The notes under the pieces: generated by a model | What the model was told of the DNA's origin: nothing | What the model saw: only the letters and a program-made list of their open reading frames with translations | The model's database searches: none | Translations under genes and position numbers: made by a program | Shown: positions 23,906 through 33,496 of the stretch, one piece after another | Position numbering within the stretch: the stretch's first letter is position 1 | Layout: every line of letters starts with the position of its first letter | From: Paractinoplanes ferrugineus | GTDB lineage: Bacteria > Actinomycetota > Actinomycetes > Mycobacteriales > Micromonosporaceae | DNA length: 64,000 nucleotides | Assembly: GCF_016862195.1 (NCBI RefSeq) | Contig: NZ_BOMM01000012.1 | Coordinates: forward strand, 1-64,000 | Reading direction: 5' to 3'

Positions 23906-25629
23906 GGGCGTACGGACGCCGGCACCGCCGCTGGAGCCGCCGAAATCCGCAACCGCTTCTGCTCGTCCCCGACGAATCGCTATTAGCCGCTGGCCTCGCC
24001 GCGATCGGTCGGGCTCTGTTCCGGTACCGCTCAGGACTAGCACCGTTCGCCGCCGGACTCGCCCTCGCGATGGTCGGGCTCTTCCTCCATCACACACATC
24101 GCGAGCTGTGGCCGGCAGTCGCGGTCGTGGCGGCAACCGCGGCGCTGGTCGCCGGCCTTCGCATCCGACGCACGGCTGAACGCGCTTACGCAGCAAGCAC
24201 AACGGCCGTTGCGGGAAGCTGGCTCGCCACGGCAACCGCGGTTGGGCCCGGCGCCAAGCCTCTACCGACCATTCTTTGGGTGGCCGTCGAGGTGCTCGGC
24301 ATTCCGTGGTGGGCACACCGCCGCCGTCGAGCACGTGTCCGCGTCGATCGGGTCATTCATGCATGGCCCGATCTGGCGGAAACAATCGGGCTCGACGGAT
24401 CGCGCATCATGTCGGCCGTCGTTGATACCTGGGGCTGGCGCGGACGTGTGAAGCTCCGGCCGGGCCAGAGCGTCGCTGACGTTGTCGCTCGCGTCCCGGC
24501 CATCGAGTCAGCCCTAGGAACGCGGCCGGGCGCCGTCCGAGTCGAGCAGGATCCGGCGCACGCTGGCCGCTGCACGATGCGCGTCCTGGCTGTCGACCCA
24601 CACGCCGGCGCGATCCCATGGCCGGGACCCACCGCACGTTCACTGGCCGACCCGATCGACATCGGCGTCTTCGAGGATGCGACAACCGTCCAGGTACCTC
24701 TGCTCCGCCGACATGCCCTGATCGGCGGCACGACCGACTCGGGCAAGAGCGGCGTCCTGAACGTCATCCTCGGCAACCTCGTTGCCTGCCCCGATGTCGT
24801 CCTGTGGGGCATCGACCTCAAGGGCGGCATGGAACTCCGCCCCTGGGTATCGTGCCTCGCCCGTCTGGCCACCACACCCGACGAAGCAAACCGAATGCTC
24901 TCGGACGCCGTCGCCATCCTCGAAACTCGGGCGCACGCGGCCAGCCAGGACAACACTCGGGTTTGGGAGCCCACCTCGCAATCACCAGCGCTGGTCATCG
25001 TCATCGACGAGTACGCCGAACTCGCCGACACTGCACCAGATGCCGTCGGGCATGCCGAATCCGTCGCCCGACGAGGGCGCGCGGTCGCCGTCGACCTACT
25101 GACCGCCACGCAACGCCCAACCCAGAGAGCCATGGGAGGCGGAGCGATCCGCTCCCAGATGAGCGTTCGCGTCTGCCTACGAGTGCGGGAACGCCGAGAC
25201 GTGGAACTCATCCTTGACAAAGGGATGCTCTCGGCCGGCTGGCACGCCCACACGCTCGATGCCCCGGGCAAGTTCTACCTGTTGGCCGACGGACACAACC
25301 AGCCTCGCCGCGCCCGCGCGTATCTCGTTACCGATGAACACGTACGCGAGACCGCCGCCCAGTACGCCAGCACACGGCCCGATCTCGATGCGCTGTCTCA
25401 GGCCGCGGCCGACCAACCGTCGAGAGCCCTTGAACCGCCGCCGAATCAGGCGAGCGACCCGGAACAGGCCCTCCGCACTGCACTCGACCAAGCACCCGAT
25501 GAAGGGCTCTCCATTGCCGAACTCATCGACACCACCGGTATGAGACGCACCTGGGTCTATGACCGGCTACAAGCACTCGCCGCCGCCGGCACCGCCCGGC
25601 AAGTGTCACGCGGGCGCTGGCACGCCTAA
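23902..25629 (+). CDS. FtsK/SpoIIIE-type DNA translocase (TraB/TraSA-like)
   Basis: A 575-residue conjugation motor. Two membrane helices at about residues 38-90; Walker A GGTTDSGKSG near 274-283; WGIDLKGGMEL; Walker B ALVIVIDEYAEL; TATQRPTQ; and a C-terminal winged helix (SIAELIDTTGMRRTWVYDRL) like FtsK gamma. In actinomycetes a single such protein moves double-stranded DNA between hyphae without relaxase or pilus. ATG at 23902 overlaps the preceding stop. Confidence 0.9.
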   Translation: MRAYGRRHRRWSRRNPQPLLLVPDESLLAAGLAAIGRALFRYRSGLAPFAAGLALAMVGLFLHHTHRELWPAVAVVAATAALVAGLRIRRTAERAYAASTTAVAGSWLATATAVGPGAKPLPTILWVAVEVLGIPWWAHRRRRARVRVDRVIHAWPDLAETIGLDGSRIMSAVVDTWGWRGRVKLRPGQSVADVVARVPAIESALGTRPGAVRVEQDPAHAGRCTMRVLAVDPHAGAIPWPGPTARSLADPIDIGVFEDATTVQVPLLRRHALIGGTTDSGKSGVLNVILGNLVACPDVVLWGIDLKGGMELRPWVSCLARLATTPDEANRMLSDAVAILETRAHAASQDNTRVWEPTSQSPALVIVIDEYAELADTAPDAVGHAESVARRGRAVAVDLLTATQRPTQRAMGGGAIRSQMSVRVCLRVRERRDVELILDKGMLSAGWHAHTLDAPGKFYLLADGHNQPRRARAYLVTDEHVRETAAQYASTRPDLDALSQAAADQPSRALEPPPNQASDPEQALRTALDQAPDEGLSIAELIDTTGMRRTWVYDRLQALAAAGTARQVSRGRWHA

Positions 25630-25637
25630 CCCTGATC

Positions 25638-25718
25638 GTCCGCGCGGACGTCCGTCCGCTCGCGCGCGTCTGCGCCTATCAACGCGCGGACGGACGACGG
25701 ACGGACGATCGCGCGGAC
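25638..25718. repeat. Cluster of CGCGCGGAC repeats and dyads
   Basis: CGCGCGGAC occurs at 25641, 25683 and 25710. GTCCGCGCGGAC (25638-25649) is a perfect palindrome, and GTCCGTCCGC (25650-25659) pairs with GCGGACGGAC (25686-25695). It lies right after the translocase stop. It could be a terminator, a binding array for the translocase winged helix or a regulatory site for int. Confidence 0.5.
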
Positions 25719-25739
25719 AGAGCCGGAAGGAGGCGAACC

Positions 25740-26024
25740 ATCAGCACCGACGAGAGGAGAAATCGCAGCATACGAACGTGCGAGCAGCCGAAAACCGGAA
25801 AAGCGCAGCTCAAGACGTCCCAAGACGTCCCCGCCGACGGAAGGCGCAAACAGCCAACGGTGGCGGGACATCAGCCACGATCGAAAGAATCGGCCAGCGA
25901 AGCGCGAGCGGCCCGGAGACGCGAGGTCGCCATCAACGAAGAACTTCTCGCCCGCGCCCTGGCCATGATCGCGGACGATCTCGCCCGGGAGGCGAGCGCT
26001 CGGGAAGGGGTACCCGATGACTGA
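25740..26024 (+). CDS. Small basic protein before the integrase, possible ATC start
   Basis: The frame upstream of and overlapping int by 8 bases encodes a basic N-terminus and a helical end (NEELLARALAMIADDLAREA). A strong AAGGAGG precedes not ATG/GTG/TTG but ATC at 25740, six bases on, giving 94 residues; the first standard start is GTG 25860 (54 residues) with a poor site. Genes at this position in serine-integrase elements are sometimes excision factors; that is speculation here. Confidence 0.45.
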   Translation: MSTDERRNRSIRTCEQPKTGKAQLKTSQDVPADGRRKQPTVAGHQPRSKESASEARAARRREVAINEELLARALAMIADDLAREASAREGVPDD

Positions 26025-27714
26025 GACCCGGAAGCGTGCCTTCATCTATCTGCGCGTCTCGTCGGTCGGTCAGGTCAACACCGACTACGACCCGGAAGGC
26101 ATCTCGCTCCCGGCACAGCGTTCCGCGATTCAGCGTCGCGCCCGGGAACTCGACGCGGACATCGTGGCCGAGTTCGTGGAGCCCGGCCGTTCCGCGACCA
26201 CGGTCGACGGCCGACCGGTCTTCCAAGAGATGATGGCCCGGCTCAAGGCCAAGCCTGACATCGACTACGTGATCGTCTACGCCCGCTCGCGGCTACACCG
26301 CAACAGCATCGACGCCGCCATCACGAAACGCGATCTCCGCAGCGCGGGCGTCATCCTGATCTCGATCATGGATTACACCGAGGACAGCGCCATCAGTGAT
26401 CTGGTCGCGACCGTGCTCGACGGCGTGAACGAGTACCAGTCGCGCGCTTCCGGCGCCGACATCGCCTACAAGATGGGCCAGAAGATCGTCCGAGGCGGCT
26501 CGGTCGGCCGGGCACCAATCGGCTACCTCAACGTCCGTAAGACATTCGAGGGTCGGGAGGTCCGCACGGTCGCCGTCGACCCGGTACGCGGCCCACTCGT
26601 CCGAACGGCATTCGAGCTGTACGCGAGTGGCACCCACGGCTTCCACTCGCTTATCCAGACTCTCACCGACGCTGGCCTCCGCACCAAGCGCTTCCCCGCC
26701 GGCACTCCGATCTCTATCAACTCTCTGGGGAACCTTCTCCGCGACCGCTACTACCTCGGCCTCGTCGAGTACCGAGGCCAGGAGTACCAAGGGCGGCACG
26801 AGCCACTGGTCACCCCGGAGACGTTCGACCTCGTGCAACAGATGTTGGAGTCACGGCGCGCGGGTGGCGTCCGCGAGCGCACGCACAACCACTACCTGAA
26901 GGGCGCTGTCTGGTGCGCCCGCTGCCACCGTCGTCTCATGGTCATGCGCGGCAAGAGCAAGACCGGCGACCTGCATTTCTACTACTTCTGCCGAGGCCGA
27001 CAACTGCACTCCTGCGATCTCCCTTACCTTCCGATCGCCAAGACCGAGGAAGCCGTGCTCGACAACTACGGAACGGTCGCGCTGCCCGCCGATCTCCGGA
27101 AGCGGATCACGGACCTAATCGAAGAGGCGATGATCGGGTCGGCCGAGGCGCAGGCGGAGGTCAAAGCACGAGTCACGACGCGCCTCCGAGAGCTGAACAA
27201 GAAGGAAGACCAGCTCCTCGACCTGATCGGCGATCCCGATTGGCCTCAAGACAAGATCGCCGCCCGGCTCAGGGACATCCGAGACGAGCGGAACAGGCTC
27301 TCCCGCCAGCTCGACGACGACCAGGCCGACAGGCTCGACGCGGCCCGCGAAACCCTGATGTACCTACTCGGCCTACTGGAAGACCCGCGAGAGCTATACC
27401 GGCAAGCGGGCAAGCGCGCCCGCCGCGTACTGAATGAGGCGTTCTTCGCGAAGCAGTACCTCGACACCGACGACAGCGGCCCGTACGTCGCCTCCGACGA
27501 CCTCGCCGAGCTAATCGAACCGCTGGTCAACCACGCCAGGAACGAAAGCGGCGCCGCCCATCTGGGCGGCGCCGCTGCGGGTTCAAGTAAGAACCCTCTC
27601 GTGGAGGTGCCGGGAATCGAACCCGGGTCCTTCGCTGTTTTGTCAGGGCTTCTCCGAGCGCAGCTCACTATGCCTCTACTCGCCCCTACCGATCATGTGA
27701 GCAAGTCGGTATGA
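26017..27714 (+). CDS. int: Large serine recombinase (integrase)
   Basis: A 565-residue serine integrase. Catalytic domain: RAFIYLRVSSVGQ with nucleophile Ser15, YVIVYARSRLHRN. Recombinase domain: GRAPIGYLNVRKTFEGREV. Zinc ribbon: CARCHRRLMVMRG with FCRGRQLHSC. A coiled coil of about residues 370-450 contains RLRDIRDERNRLSRQLDDD. The last 37 residues (529-565, VEVPGIEPGSFAVLS onward) are antisense translation of the ssrA 3' end, so this tail exists only in the integrated state. The family normally ends near its attachment site. ATG at 26017. Confidence 0.92.
   Translation: MTETRKRAFIYLRVSSVGQVNTDYDPEGISLPAQRSAIQRRARELDADIVAEFVEPGRSATTVDGRPVFQEMMARLKAKPDIDYVIVYARSRLHRNSIDAAITKRDLRSAGVILISIMDYTEDSAISDLVATVLDGVNEYQSRASGADIAYKMGQKIVRGGSVGRAPIGYLNVRKTFEGREVRTVAVDPVRGPLVRTAFELYASGTHGFHSLIQTLTDAGLRTKRFPAGTPISINSLGNLLRDRYYLGLVEYRGQEYQGRHEPLVTPETFDLVQQMLESRRAGGVRERTHNHYLKGAVWCARCHRRLMVMRGKSKTGDLHFYYFCRGRQLHSCDLPYLPIAKTEEAVLDNYGTVALPADLRKRITDLIEEAMIGSAEAQAEVKARVTTRLRELNKKEDQLLDLIGDPDWPQDKIAARLRDIRDERNRLSRQLDDDQADRLDAARETLMYLLGLLEDPRELYRQAGKRARRVLNEAFFAKQYLDTDDSGPYVASDDLAELIEPLVNHARNESGAAHLGGAAAGSSKNPLVEVPGIEPGSFAVLSGLLRAQLTMPLLAPTDHVSKSV
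27547..27576 (-). terminator. Terminator hairpin downstream of ssrA, inside int
   Basis: A perfect 14-bp stem, AGCGGCGCCGCCCA paired with TGGGCGGCGCCGCT around a 2-base loop, followed on the minus strand by TTTCGTT. It is about 25 bases past the tmRNA 3' end. It lies inside the integrase reading frame. Confidence 0.75.
27577..27602. other. Candidate right attachment site
   Basis: Between the hairpin and the tmRNA 3' end is the dyad GGGTTC-AAGTAA-GAACCC (27579-27596), ending at the position where CCA would be encoded but CGA is found. Serine integrase sites are short imperfect dyads around a 2-base core, so this is a good candidate for the crossover. No matching left site was seen. Confidence 0.35.
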
Positions 27715-27973
27715 CGGGGCCAGTCGTGTTTGATCTCGTCGCGCGGTCCTCACGACTGGAACCGGTTGACCAACCTCCTAGCTGATGCCGGTGATCTGGG
27801 ACGGAGGTACTCCCAGTCCGACAGACTTGCTACTCGCCTCAGGCGGCGAGAGCGAAGTCAGCGCGATTGGTATCGGCGCTTATAAGTTTCCGACGACCGA
27901 TTCTCGAGACGACGTCGGCTTCCTCGGCTCGCTTCCCCTGTCTCCACGTACGAAGTCGAAACCAGTCACCCCC
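27602..27973 (-). ncRNA. ssrA: Transfer-messenger RNA (tmRNA)
   Basis: About 372 bases. The acceptor stem pairs GGGGGTG (27973-27967) with CACCTCC (27609-27603); the T arm is CCGGG-TTCGATT-CCCGG. The tag frame (27877-27839) ends in DTNRADFALAA then TGA, matching actinobacterial proteolysis tags. After the discriminator A the genomic sequence is CGA, not CCA, so CCA must be added. It rescues stalled ribosomes together with SmpB (28699-29175). TAAGAT about 20 bases upstream may be the -10. Confidence 0.93.
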
Positions 27974-27995
27974 CAGTCAATGCAACTCACGAATC

Positions 27996-28652
27996 TTAGC
28001 TCATCCCGCACGTTCCGCCCACGACGGAGCACCCGCTGGGCCGGGCACTTCCGCCGCCGTTCTTGCTGACCTGGAAACCGAAGGTGACGGTCGCGCCGGG
28101 CTGGAGTGGGCCGCCGACGAACTTCATGGTGGTCCCGGACTGGGTGCCGCCCGCGTTCCACGTGCCGGTCAGGCGGGCGCCGGTCATGCCGTTGTTGCTG
28201 ACTGTCACGGTGAAGGACTGGGCGGTGCGGCCGTTGTTCCGCACTCGAACGGCCGCCACGTAGCCCTGTTCCCAGCTGGCCGGAACGTTCAGCGTCGCGG
28301 CAAGGTCGGCGCCGGCGGGCGGCGGCGGGGCCTTCCTGGTGGCCGGGCGGGTGGTCTTCGTCTCGGTCGGCCGGGCCGAGTTCTCAGTCGGCCGGGGCGA
28401 GACCGAGCGTGCCGGGGAGGCGGAGGTGCGGCGGGGCGTCGGGGCCGTGGAGGGCGTCCAGGACGGTGCGGCCGAGGACGGTGCCGGCACCGCCGAGGGC
28501 ACCGGCAGCGCGACCGCGGGCTGACGCGACGCCTCGGCCGGTCCGACGGCTCGGACGGCGACCCAGACGACGAGCATGACCAGGACGGCGGCGGCCGCGC
28601 TCAGGACCAACTGGGCGGGGCCGAGGGGGCGCGCGGAGTGCTTCGGCGGCAC
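27996..28652 (-). CDS. Membrane-anchored protein with CBM2-like domain
   Basis: A 218-residue protein: membrane helix at residues 14-38, a Pro/Ser/Thr-rich linker (39-112), then a domain of about 100 residues resembling family-2 carbohydrate-binding modules (VRVRNNGRTAQSFTVTVSNN, GATVTFGFQVSKNG) with C-terminal Cys pairs. Likely exposed on the surface to bind polysaccharide; no catalytic domain. GTG start at 28652 after GGAG. It lies between smpB and ssrA. Confidence 0.75.
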   Translation of the reverse strand: MPPKHSARPLGPAQLVLSAAAAVLVMLVVWVAVRAVGPAEASRQPAVALPVPSAVPAPSSAAPSWTPSTAPTPRRTSASPARSVSPRPTENSARPTETKTTRPATRKAPPPPAGADLAATLNVPASWEQGYVAAVRVRNNGRTAQSFTVTVSNNGMTGARLTGTWNAGGTQSGTTMKFVGGPLQPGATVTFGFQVSKNGGGSARPSGCSVVGGTCGMS

Positions 28653-28698
28653 GGGGCATCACTCCGGGAGATCGAGGGGCGCCCGGGAGCGTACCTGG

Positions 28699-29175
28699 TC
28701 AGGCCATTCCTTTGATACGTCGGCCCATGGCCCGGTTGATTTCCTTCTGGGCGTCCCGGGTGGCGAGGTCCTGCCGCTTGTCGAAGCTCTTCTTACCGCG
28801 GGCCAACGCGATCTCGACCTTCGCGTACCCGTTGTGGAAGTAGACCTGGAGCGGGACCAGCGTGGTGCCGTCGTCGCGCAGCTTGCCCTGGATCTTGCGG
28901 ATCTCGTCCCGGTGCAGCAGCAGTTTGCGGATGCGCCGGGGCTCGTGGTTGGTCCACGTGCCCTGGGTGTATTCCGGGATGTGCAGGGCGTGCAGGAAGA
29001 TCTCGCCGTTGCTTTCGTGCCCGAACGCGTCGACGAGCGAGGCCCGGCCCGCCCGCAGCGACTTGACCTCGGTGCCGGTCAACGCCAAGCCGGCCTCGTA
29101 GGTGTCGAGGATCGCGTAGTCGTGACGGGCTTTGCGGTTGGAGGCGACGACCTTCCGCCCCTGTTCGCGTGGCAT
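28699..29175 (-). CDS. smpB: SsrA-binding protein SmpB
   Basis: 158 residues, the usual length. Hallmarks: [58 protein letters not shown] and the C-terminal [18 protein letters not shown] tail. It binds tmRNA and delivers it to stalled ribosomes. It lies three genes after ftsE, as in mycobacteria. Confidence 0.97.
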   Translation of the reverse strand: MPREQGRKVVASNRKARHDYAILDTYEAGLALTGTEVKSLRAGRASLVDAFGHESNGEIFLHALHIPEYTQGTWTNHEPRRIRKLLLHRDEIRKIQGKLRDDGTTLVPLQVYFHNGYAKVEIALARGKKSFDKRQDLATRDAQKEINRAMGRRIKGMA

Positions 29176-29209
29176 GAGCTCCCCAAAAAGACAAATTCTA
29201 CTAGGGGGA

Positions 29210-30457
29210 TCAGCAGAGGCAGGACGGCAGGTAGCGGAGCGGATTTTTCGGTACGCCGTCGAAGCGCGTCTCGAAGTGCAGGTGGTAGCCGGTGGACGCG
29301 CCGGTGCTGCCGACCCGCCCGATCACCTGGCCGCGTCGGACGTACTCGCCGACGTGCACGAGGATCCGCGACTGGTGGCCGTAGCAGGTCTGGAACCCGA
29401 CCCCGGCGAGCTTGCCGTGGCTGATGCAGGTGTAGTTGCCGTACCCGTTGCTCCAGCCGGCCCGGATGACGTTCCCGGCCGCGGCGGCGTGGATGGGGGT
29501 ACCGCCGGGTGCCGCGAGGTCGGTGCCGGCGTGGAGCTGCCAGACCCGGTAGTACGGGTCGTAACGGTTGCCGAAGTCGCTGGTCTTCCACCCGCGTACG
29601 GGCATGAACAGTCGCCCGCCCGCGTAGCGCCCGGGGTTGCCGGACTTCGCCGAGAAGCCGCGCAGTGCCGTGCGGATGCGCTGTTCCTCGGCGAGCGCGG
29701 CCCGGTAGCGGGCCAGCACGGTGATCCGCTCGGCGTTGGCGGCCCGGACGGCGGCCAGCCGGACGGCGGTGAGCTGCCCGAGCGCCCGCTGCGCCTGGGA
29801 GGCCGCGACCTGGGCGTCCTTGGCCGCGGTGAGTTTGCCCCGGGCGACCGCTTCGGCCGCTTCGGCCTCGCGTTTGGCCAGCCCGGCCCGGTCCTGCGCG
29901 GTGCGCGCGCGGGCCCGGGTGTGGATGAGCCGGTCGACGTCCTGCTGCTGGGTGCGCATGAGCTGGTCGACCATGCTGAGCCGGTCCATGATGTCGGCCG
30001 GTCCGGTGCCGTCGACGAGCACGTTGATCCGCGAGAACTGGCTGCCCATGTAGCTGGCCTGGGCGATCTGGTCGACGCGCGCGCGGGCCTCGGTGAAGTC
30101 GCCCTGCGCCTTGTCGAAGGCGCCGGCCACCTTGGCGTAGGCGAGGCGGGCGGCCTCGGCCCGGCGACCGGCGGTGTTGGCGGCGGCGATGGCCGCGGCC
30201 ACGGCGCCGCGGGAGAGGGCTACGCGCTGGCGCGCGGTGGGCATCGCCCGGGTGGCGACTTCGAGGCGGAGGGCGGCGGTTCGGGCTCGCTCGGTGGCGT
30301 TTTCCAGTACGGCCTCGGCCCGGGCCACCTCACGGGAGGCGGTTCCGGAGTTGCCGGTGTCCGCTTGCGCGCCGGCCGGGGCTGCCACCAGGCTGACAAG
30401 GCACGCACACACAGCCAGAAGGGGCGATAGGCGACTATGTCGGCATTTGGACCACAC
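29210..30457 (-). CDS. M23 peptidase with coiled coil, EnvC/RipA-regulator type
   Basis: About 415 residues: signal helix, a long Ala/Arg-rich coiled coil (residues 40-270) and a C-terminal M23/LytM domain ([27 protein letters not shown]). Encoded directly after ftsEX, it is likely the periplasmic partner that FtsEX regulates to control cell-wall hydrolysis at division. An upstream in-frame start at 30508 would fall in the ftsX terminator hairpin, so GTG at 30457, just before the signal, is chosen. Confidence 0.82.
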   Translation of the reverse strand: MWSKCRHSRLSPLLAVCACLVSLVAAPAGAQADTGNSGTASREVARAEAVLENATERARTAALRLEVATRAMPTARQRVALSRGAVAAAIAAANTAGRRAEAARLAYAKVAGAFDKAQGDFTEARARVDQIAQASYMGSQFSRINVLVDGTGPADIMDRLSMVDQLMRTQQQDVDRLIHTRARARTAQDRAGLAKREAEAAEAVARGKLTAAKDAQVAASQAQRALGQLTAVRLAAVRAANAERITVLARYRAALAEEQRIRTALRGFSAKSGNPGRYAGGRLFMPVRGWKTSDFGNRYDPYYRVWQLHAGTDLAAPGGTPIHAAAAGNVIRAGWSNGYGNYTCISHGKLAGVGFQTCYGHQSRILVHVGEYVRRGQVIGRVGSTGASTGYHLHFETRFDGVPKNPLRYLPSCLC

Positions 30458-30506
30458 AGCGACCCACCGTACCCGCAGGAACCGCCACCCAAGGTCCAAA
30501 TCGCCC

Positions 30507-30539
30507 AACGGCCGCGTTCCCAGCGGGAACGCGGCCGTT
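30507..30539 (-). terminator. Perfect 15-bp hairpin after ftsX
   Basis: AACGGCCGCGTTCCC (30507-30521) pairs perfectly with GGGAACGCGGCCGTT (30525-30539) around AGC. No strong T-run follows on the minus strand, so it may attenuate, not fully stop, transcription into the peptidase gene. Confidence 0.7.
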
Positions 30540-30561
30540 GTCGTGAGTCAGCGAACGAGCG

Positions 30562-31437
30562 TCAGACCTTGAGGTAGAAGCGCAGCGTGACCCATGCGGT
30601 GACGGCACTGACCACCGCACCGACGCCGGCGAGCAGCGGCAGCATCAGGAAGACGTTGCTGTTGTGCACCGGGGTCAGGATCGTCGTCAACGCCTGCAGC
30701 TTGTGGTCGAGCAGCACGACCTTGCCGAGGAAGAGCACGCCGAAGCCGATGACCGAGCCGACCACGCCGGCGACCACCGCCTCCAGCACGAACGGTGCCT
30801 GGATGAACCAGTTGGAGGCACCCACCAGCTTCATCACCGCGACTTCTCGGCGCTTGCTGTAGGCCGCCACCTGGATCGTGTTACCGACCAGCAGCAGCGC
30901 CGCGACCGCCATGAAGGCCGCCACCCCCAGCGAGCCGACCTGGAAGCCGTTGAAGATGTTGAACACCTTGTCGAGCAGCGTGCGCTGGTCGATGACGTCC
31001 TGGATGCCCGCCATGCCCTGCATCTGGTCGGCGAAGGTCTTGTACTTCTCCGGGTCCTTCAGCTTGACCCGGAACGACTCGGGGAGGCTGTCCGGGCCGA
31101 CCGACTTCACGAAGTCGGGCGAGTCGGCCCACAGCTCCTGGAAGCGCTTGAACGCCTCCTCGCGGGTCTCGTACGTCTTGTTCGACACGAGCGGGTTGGA
31201 GGAGATCGCCGTGTCGATGGCGGTCCGCTGCGCGTCGGTCACGTCCGTGCGCAGGAAGATCGAGACCTCGATCTCACCGTAGTAGTAGCTCTTCATCTGG
31301 TCGACCTGCATGTAAAGCAACACGCTGGCGCCGAGCATGAACAGTGAGACCGACATGGTGATGACCATGGCGATCGTCATGGTGACGTTTCGCCACAGGC
31401 CCACCAGGACCTCGTTGAGGACGTACTTAAACCGCAT
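30562..31437 (-). CDS. ftsX: Cell-division protein FtsX
   Basis: A 291-residue permease-like protein with four membrane segments (about 21-43, 172-194, 215-240, 265-285) and a large external loop after the first. N-terminus FKYVLNEVLVGLWRNVTMTI is typical. With FtsE it activates peptidoglycan hydrolases at the septum. It starts 65 bases after the ftsE stop. Confidence 0.95.
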   Translation of the reverse strand: MRFKYVLNEVLVGLWRNVTMTIAMVITMSVSLFMLGASVLLYMQVDQMKSYYYGEIEVSIFLRTDVTDAQRTAIDTAISSNPLVSNKTYETREEAFKRFQELWADSPDFVKSVGPDSLPESFRVKLKDPEKYKTFADQMQGMAGIQDVIDQRTLLDKVFNIFNGFQVGSLGVAAFMAVAALLLVGNTIQVAAYSKRREVAVMKLVGASNWFIQAPFVLEAVVAGVVGSVIGFGVLFLGKVVLLDHKLQALTTILTPVHNSNVFLMLPLLAGVGAVVSAVTAWVTLRFYLKV

Positions 31438-31502
31438 CGGGGGGTTCCTTCCGGGACTCCGCGTCGTGCCAGTTCAGGGTTGGGGACAGGACGGAGCCGG
31501 GC

Positions 31503-32183
<681 letters not shown>

Positions 32184-32326
32184 GGGATCGGAGTCTACGC
32201 GGTGTAACGAAATCGCCAACCCCGGCGGGTGCGTCAATCTGCATCCGCCCCGCCGGAACAGGCATTCCGGCCCCGGACGCCTGACCGAACGTTCAGACGC
32301 CGTCGCCCTGCGTGGTGGATCTTACC

Positions 32327-33439
32327 TCAGCTTTCCGTCTTGCCGGTCTTGCGCCAACGGATCCCGGCCTCGATGAACTGGTCCAACTCGCCGTCGAACA
32401 CCGAGGACGGGTTTCCGGTCTCGAACTCGGTGCGCAGATCCTTCACCATTTGATAAGGGTGCAGAACGTACGACCGCATCTGGTCGCCCCACGAGCCGGT
32501 GGTGTCCTGCTTGAGGCCGGCCATCTTGGCCTCCTCCTCCTGGCGCTTGCGCTCGAGGAGGCGGGCCTGCAGAACGCGCATCGCCGACGCCTTGTTCTGC
32601 AACTGCGACTTCTCGTTCTGACACGTCACCACGATGCCGGTCGGGATGTGGGTGAGCCGCACCGCCGAGTCGGTGGTGTTGACGCTCTGCCCGCCGGGCC
32701 CGGAGGAGCGGTAGACGTCGACGCGGATCTCGTTCTCCGGGATGTCGATGTGGTCGGTCTGCGCCACCACCGGCATCACCTCGACGCCCGCGAAGCTGGT
32801 CTGCCGCCGGCCCTGGTTGTCGAACGGGCTGATCCGCACCAGACGGTGGGTGCCCGACTCGACACTGAGCGTGCCGTACGCGTAGGGCACCTTGACCGCG
32901 AACGTGGCCGACTTGAGGCCGGCCTCCTCCGCATAGGAGGTGTCGTAGACCTCGGTCGGGTAGCCGTGCCGCTCGGCCCAGCGCAGGTACATCCGCATCA
33001 GCATCTCGGCGAAGTCGGCCGCGTCCACCCCGCCGGCGCCGGCCCGGATGGCCACCAGCGCCTCGCGGGAGTCGTACTCACCGGAGAGGAGGGTGCGGAC
33101 CTCCATCTCCTCGATGGCCTTGGCGAGCGAGGTGAGCTCGTCACCGACCTCGGCGACCGAGCCGGCATCCCCCTCGGCCTCGGCCATCTCGAGGAGCAGG
33201 GTCGCGTCGTCGAGCCGGCCGCGCAGCTTCTCCATCCGGGCGATCTCCCCGGAAATGTATGACAGCCGGCTGTTGACCTCCTGCGCCCGCGCCTGGTCGT
33301 CCCACAGGTCGGGGGCGGAGGCCTGCTCTTCGAGCTCGGCCTTGTCACGCCGCAGCTTGTCGACGTCCAGGACGTTCTCGATGTTGCGCAGGGTCGCGTC
33401 TAACGCCTTGAGTTGCTCGGGAAAGTCGGCAGCGGTCAC
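32327..33439 (-). CDS. prfB: Peptide chain release factor 2
   Basis: A 370-residue class-I release factor. The GGQ loop is [20 protein letters not shown]; the stop-codon tripeptide SPF is in [14 protein letters not shown], which marks RF2 (UGA/UAA). The frame is continuous, with none of the programmed +1 shift found in many other bacteria. GTG at 33439 gives the usual [12 protein letters not shown] start. Same order with ftsEX-smpB as in other actinobacteria. Confidence 0.96.
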   Translation of the reverse strand: MTAADFPEQLKALDATLRNIENVLDVDKLRRDKAELEEQASAPDLWDDQARAQEVNSRLSYISGEIARMEKLRGRLDDATLLLEMAEAEGDAGSVAEVGDELTSLAKAIEEMEVRTLLSGEYDSREALVAIRAGAGGVDAADFAEMLMRMYLRWAERHGYPTEVYDTSYAEEAGLKSATFAVKVPYAYGTLSVESGTHRLVRISPFDNQGRRQTSFAGVEVMPVVAQTDHIDIPENEIRVDVYRSSGPGGQSVNTTDSAVRLTHIPTGIVVTCQNEKSQLQNKASAMRVLQARLLERKRQEEEAKMAGLKQDTTGSWGDQMRSYVLHPYQMVKDLRTEFETGNPSSVFDGELDQFIEAGIRWRKTGKTES

Positions 33440-33496
33440 GACACCCAAGACTACGCCGCCCGGCCAGTGATCGGCCGGGCGGTCCGAACGGGCGCA

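Larger units (their letters stand above)
19412..27601. mobile_element. Integrative conjugative element (minimum extent), inserted at ssrA
   Basis: The genes are those of actinomycete conjugative integrative elements: DUF5919 regulators with Nudix and HD proteins, a zinc ribbon, small membrane Spd-like proteins, an FtsK/TraB-like translocase and a large serine integrase at the right end abutting the 3' end of ssrA. No replication initiator or primase was found. The right end is near 27577-27602. The left end is unknown and could be at about 19.1-19.4 kb or left of the defence island near 11.3-11.6 kb. Confidence 0.65.

Noticed and set aside
32327..33439. Programmed frameshift in prfB
   Set aside because: The frame is continuous from the start to the stop with no internal UGA near the beginning.
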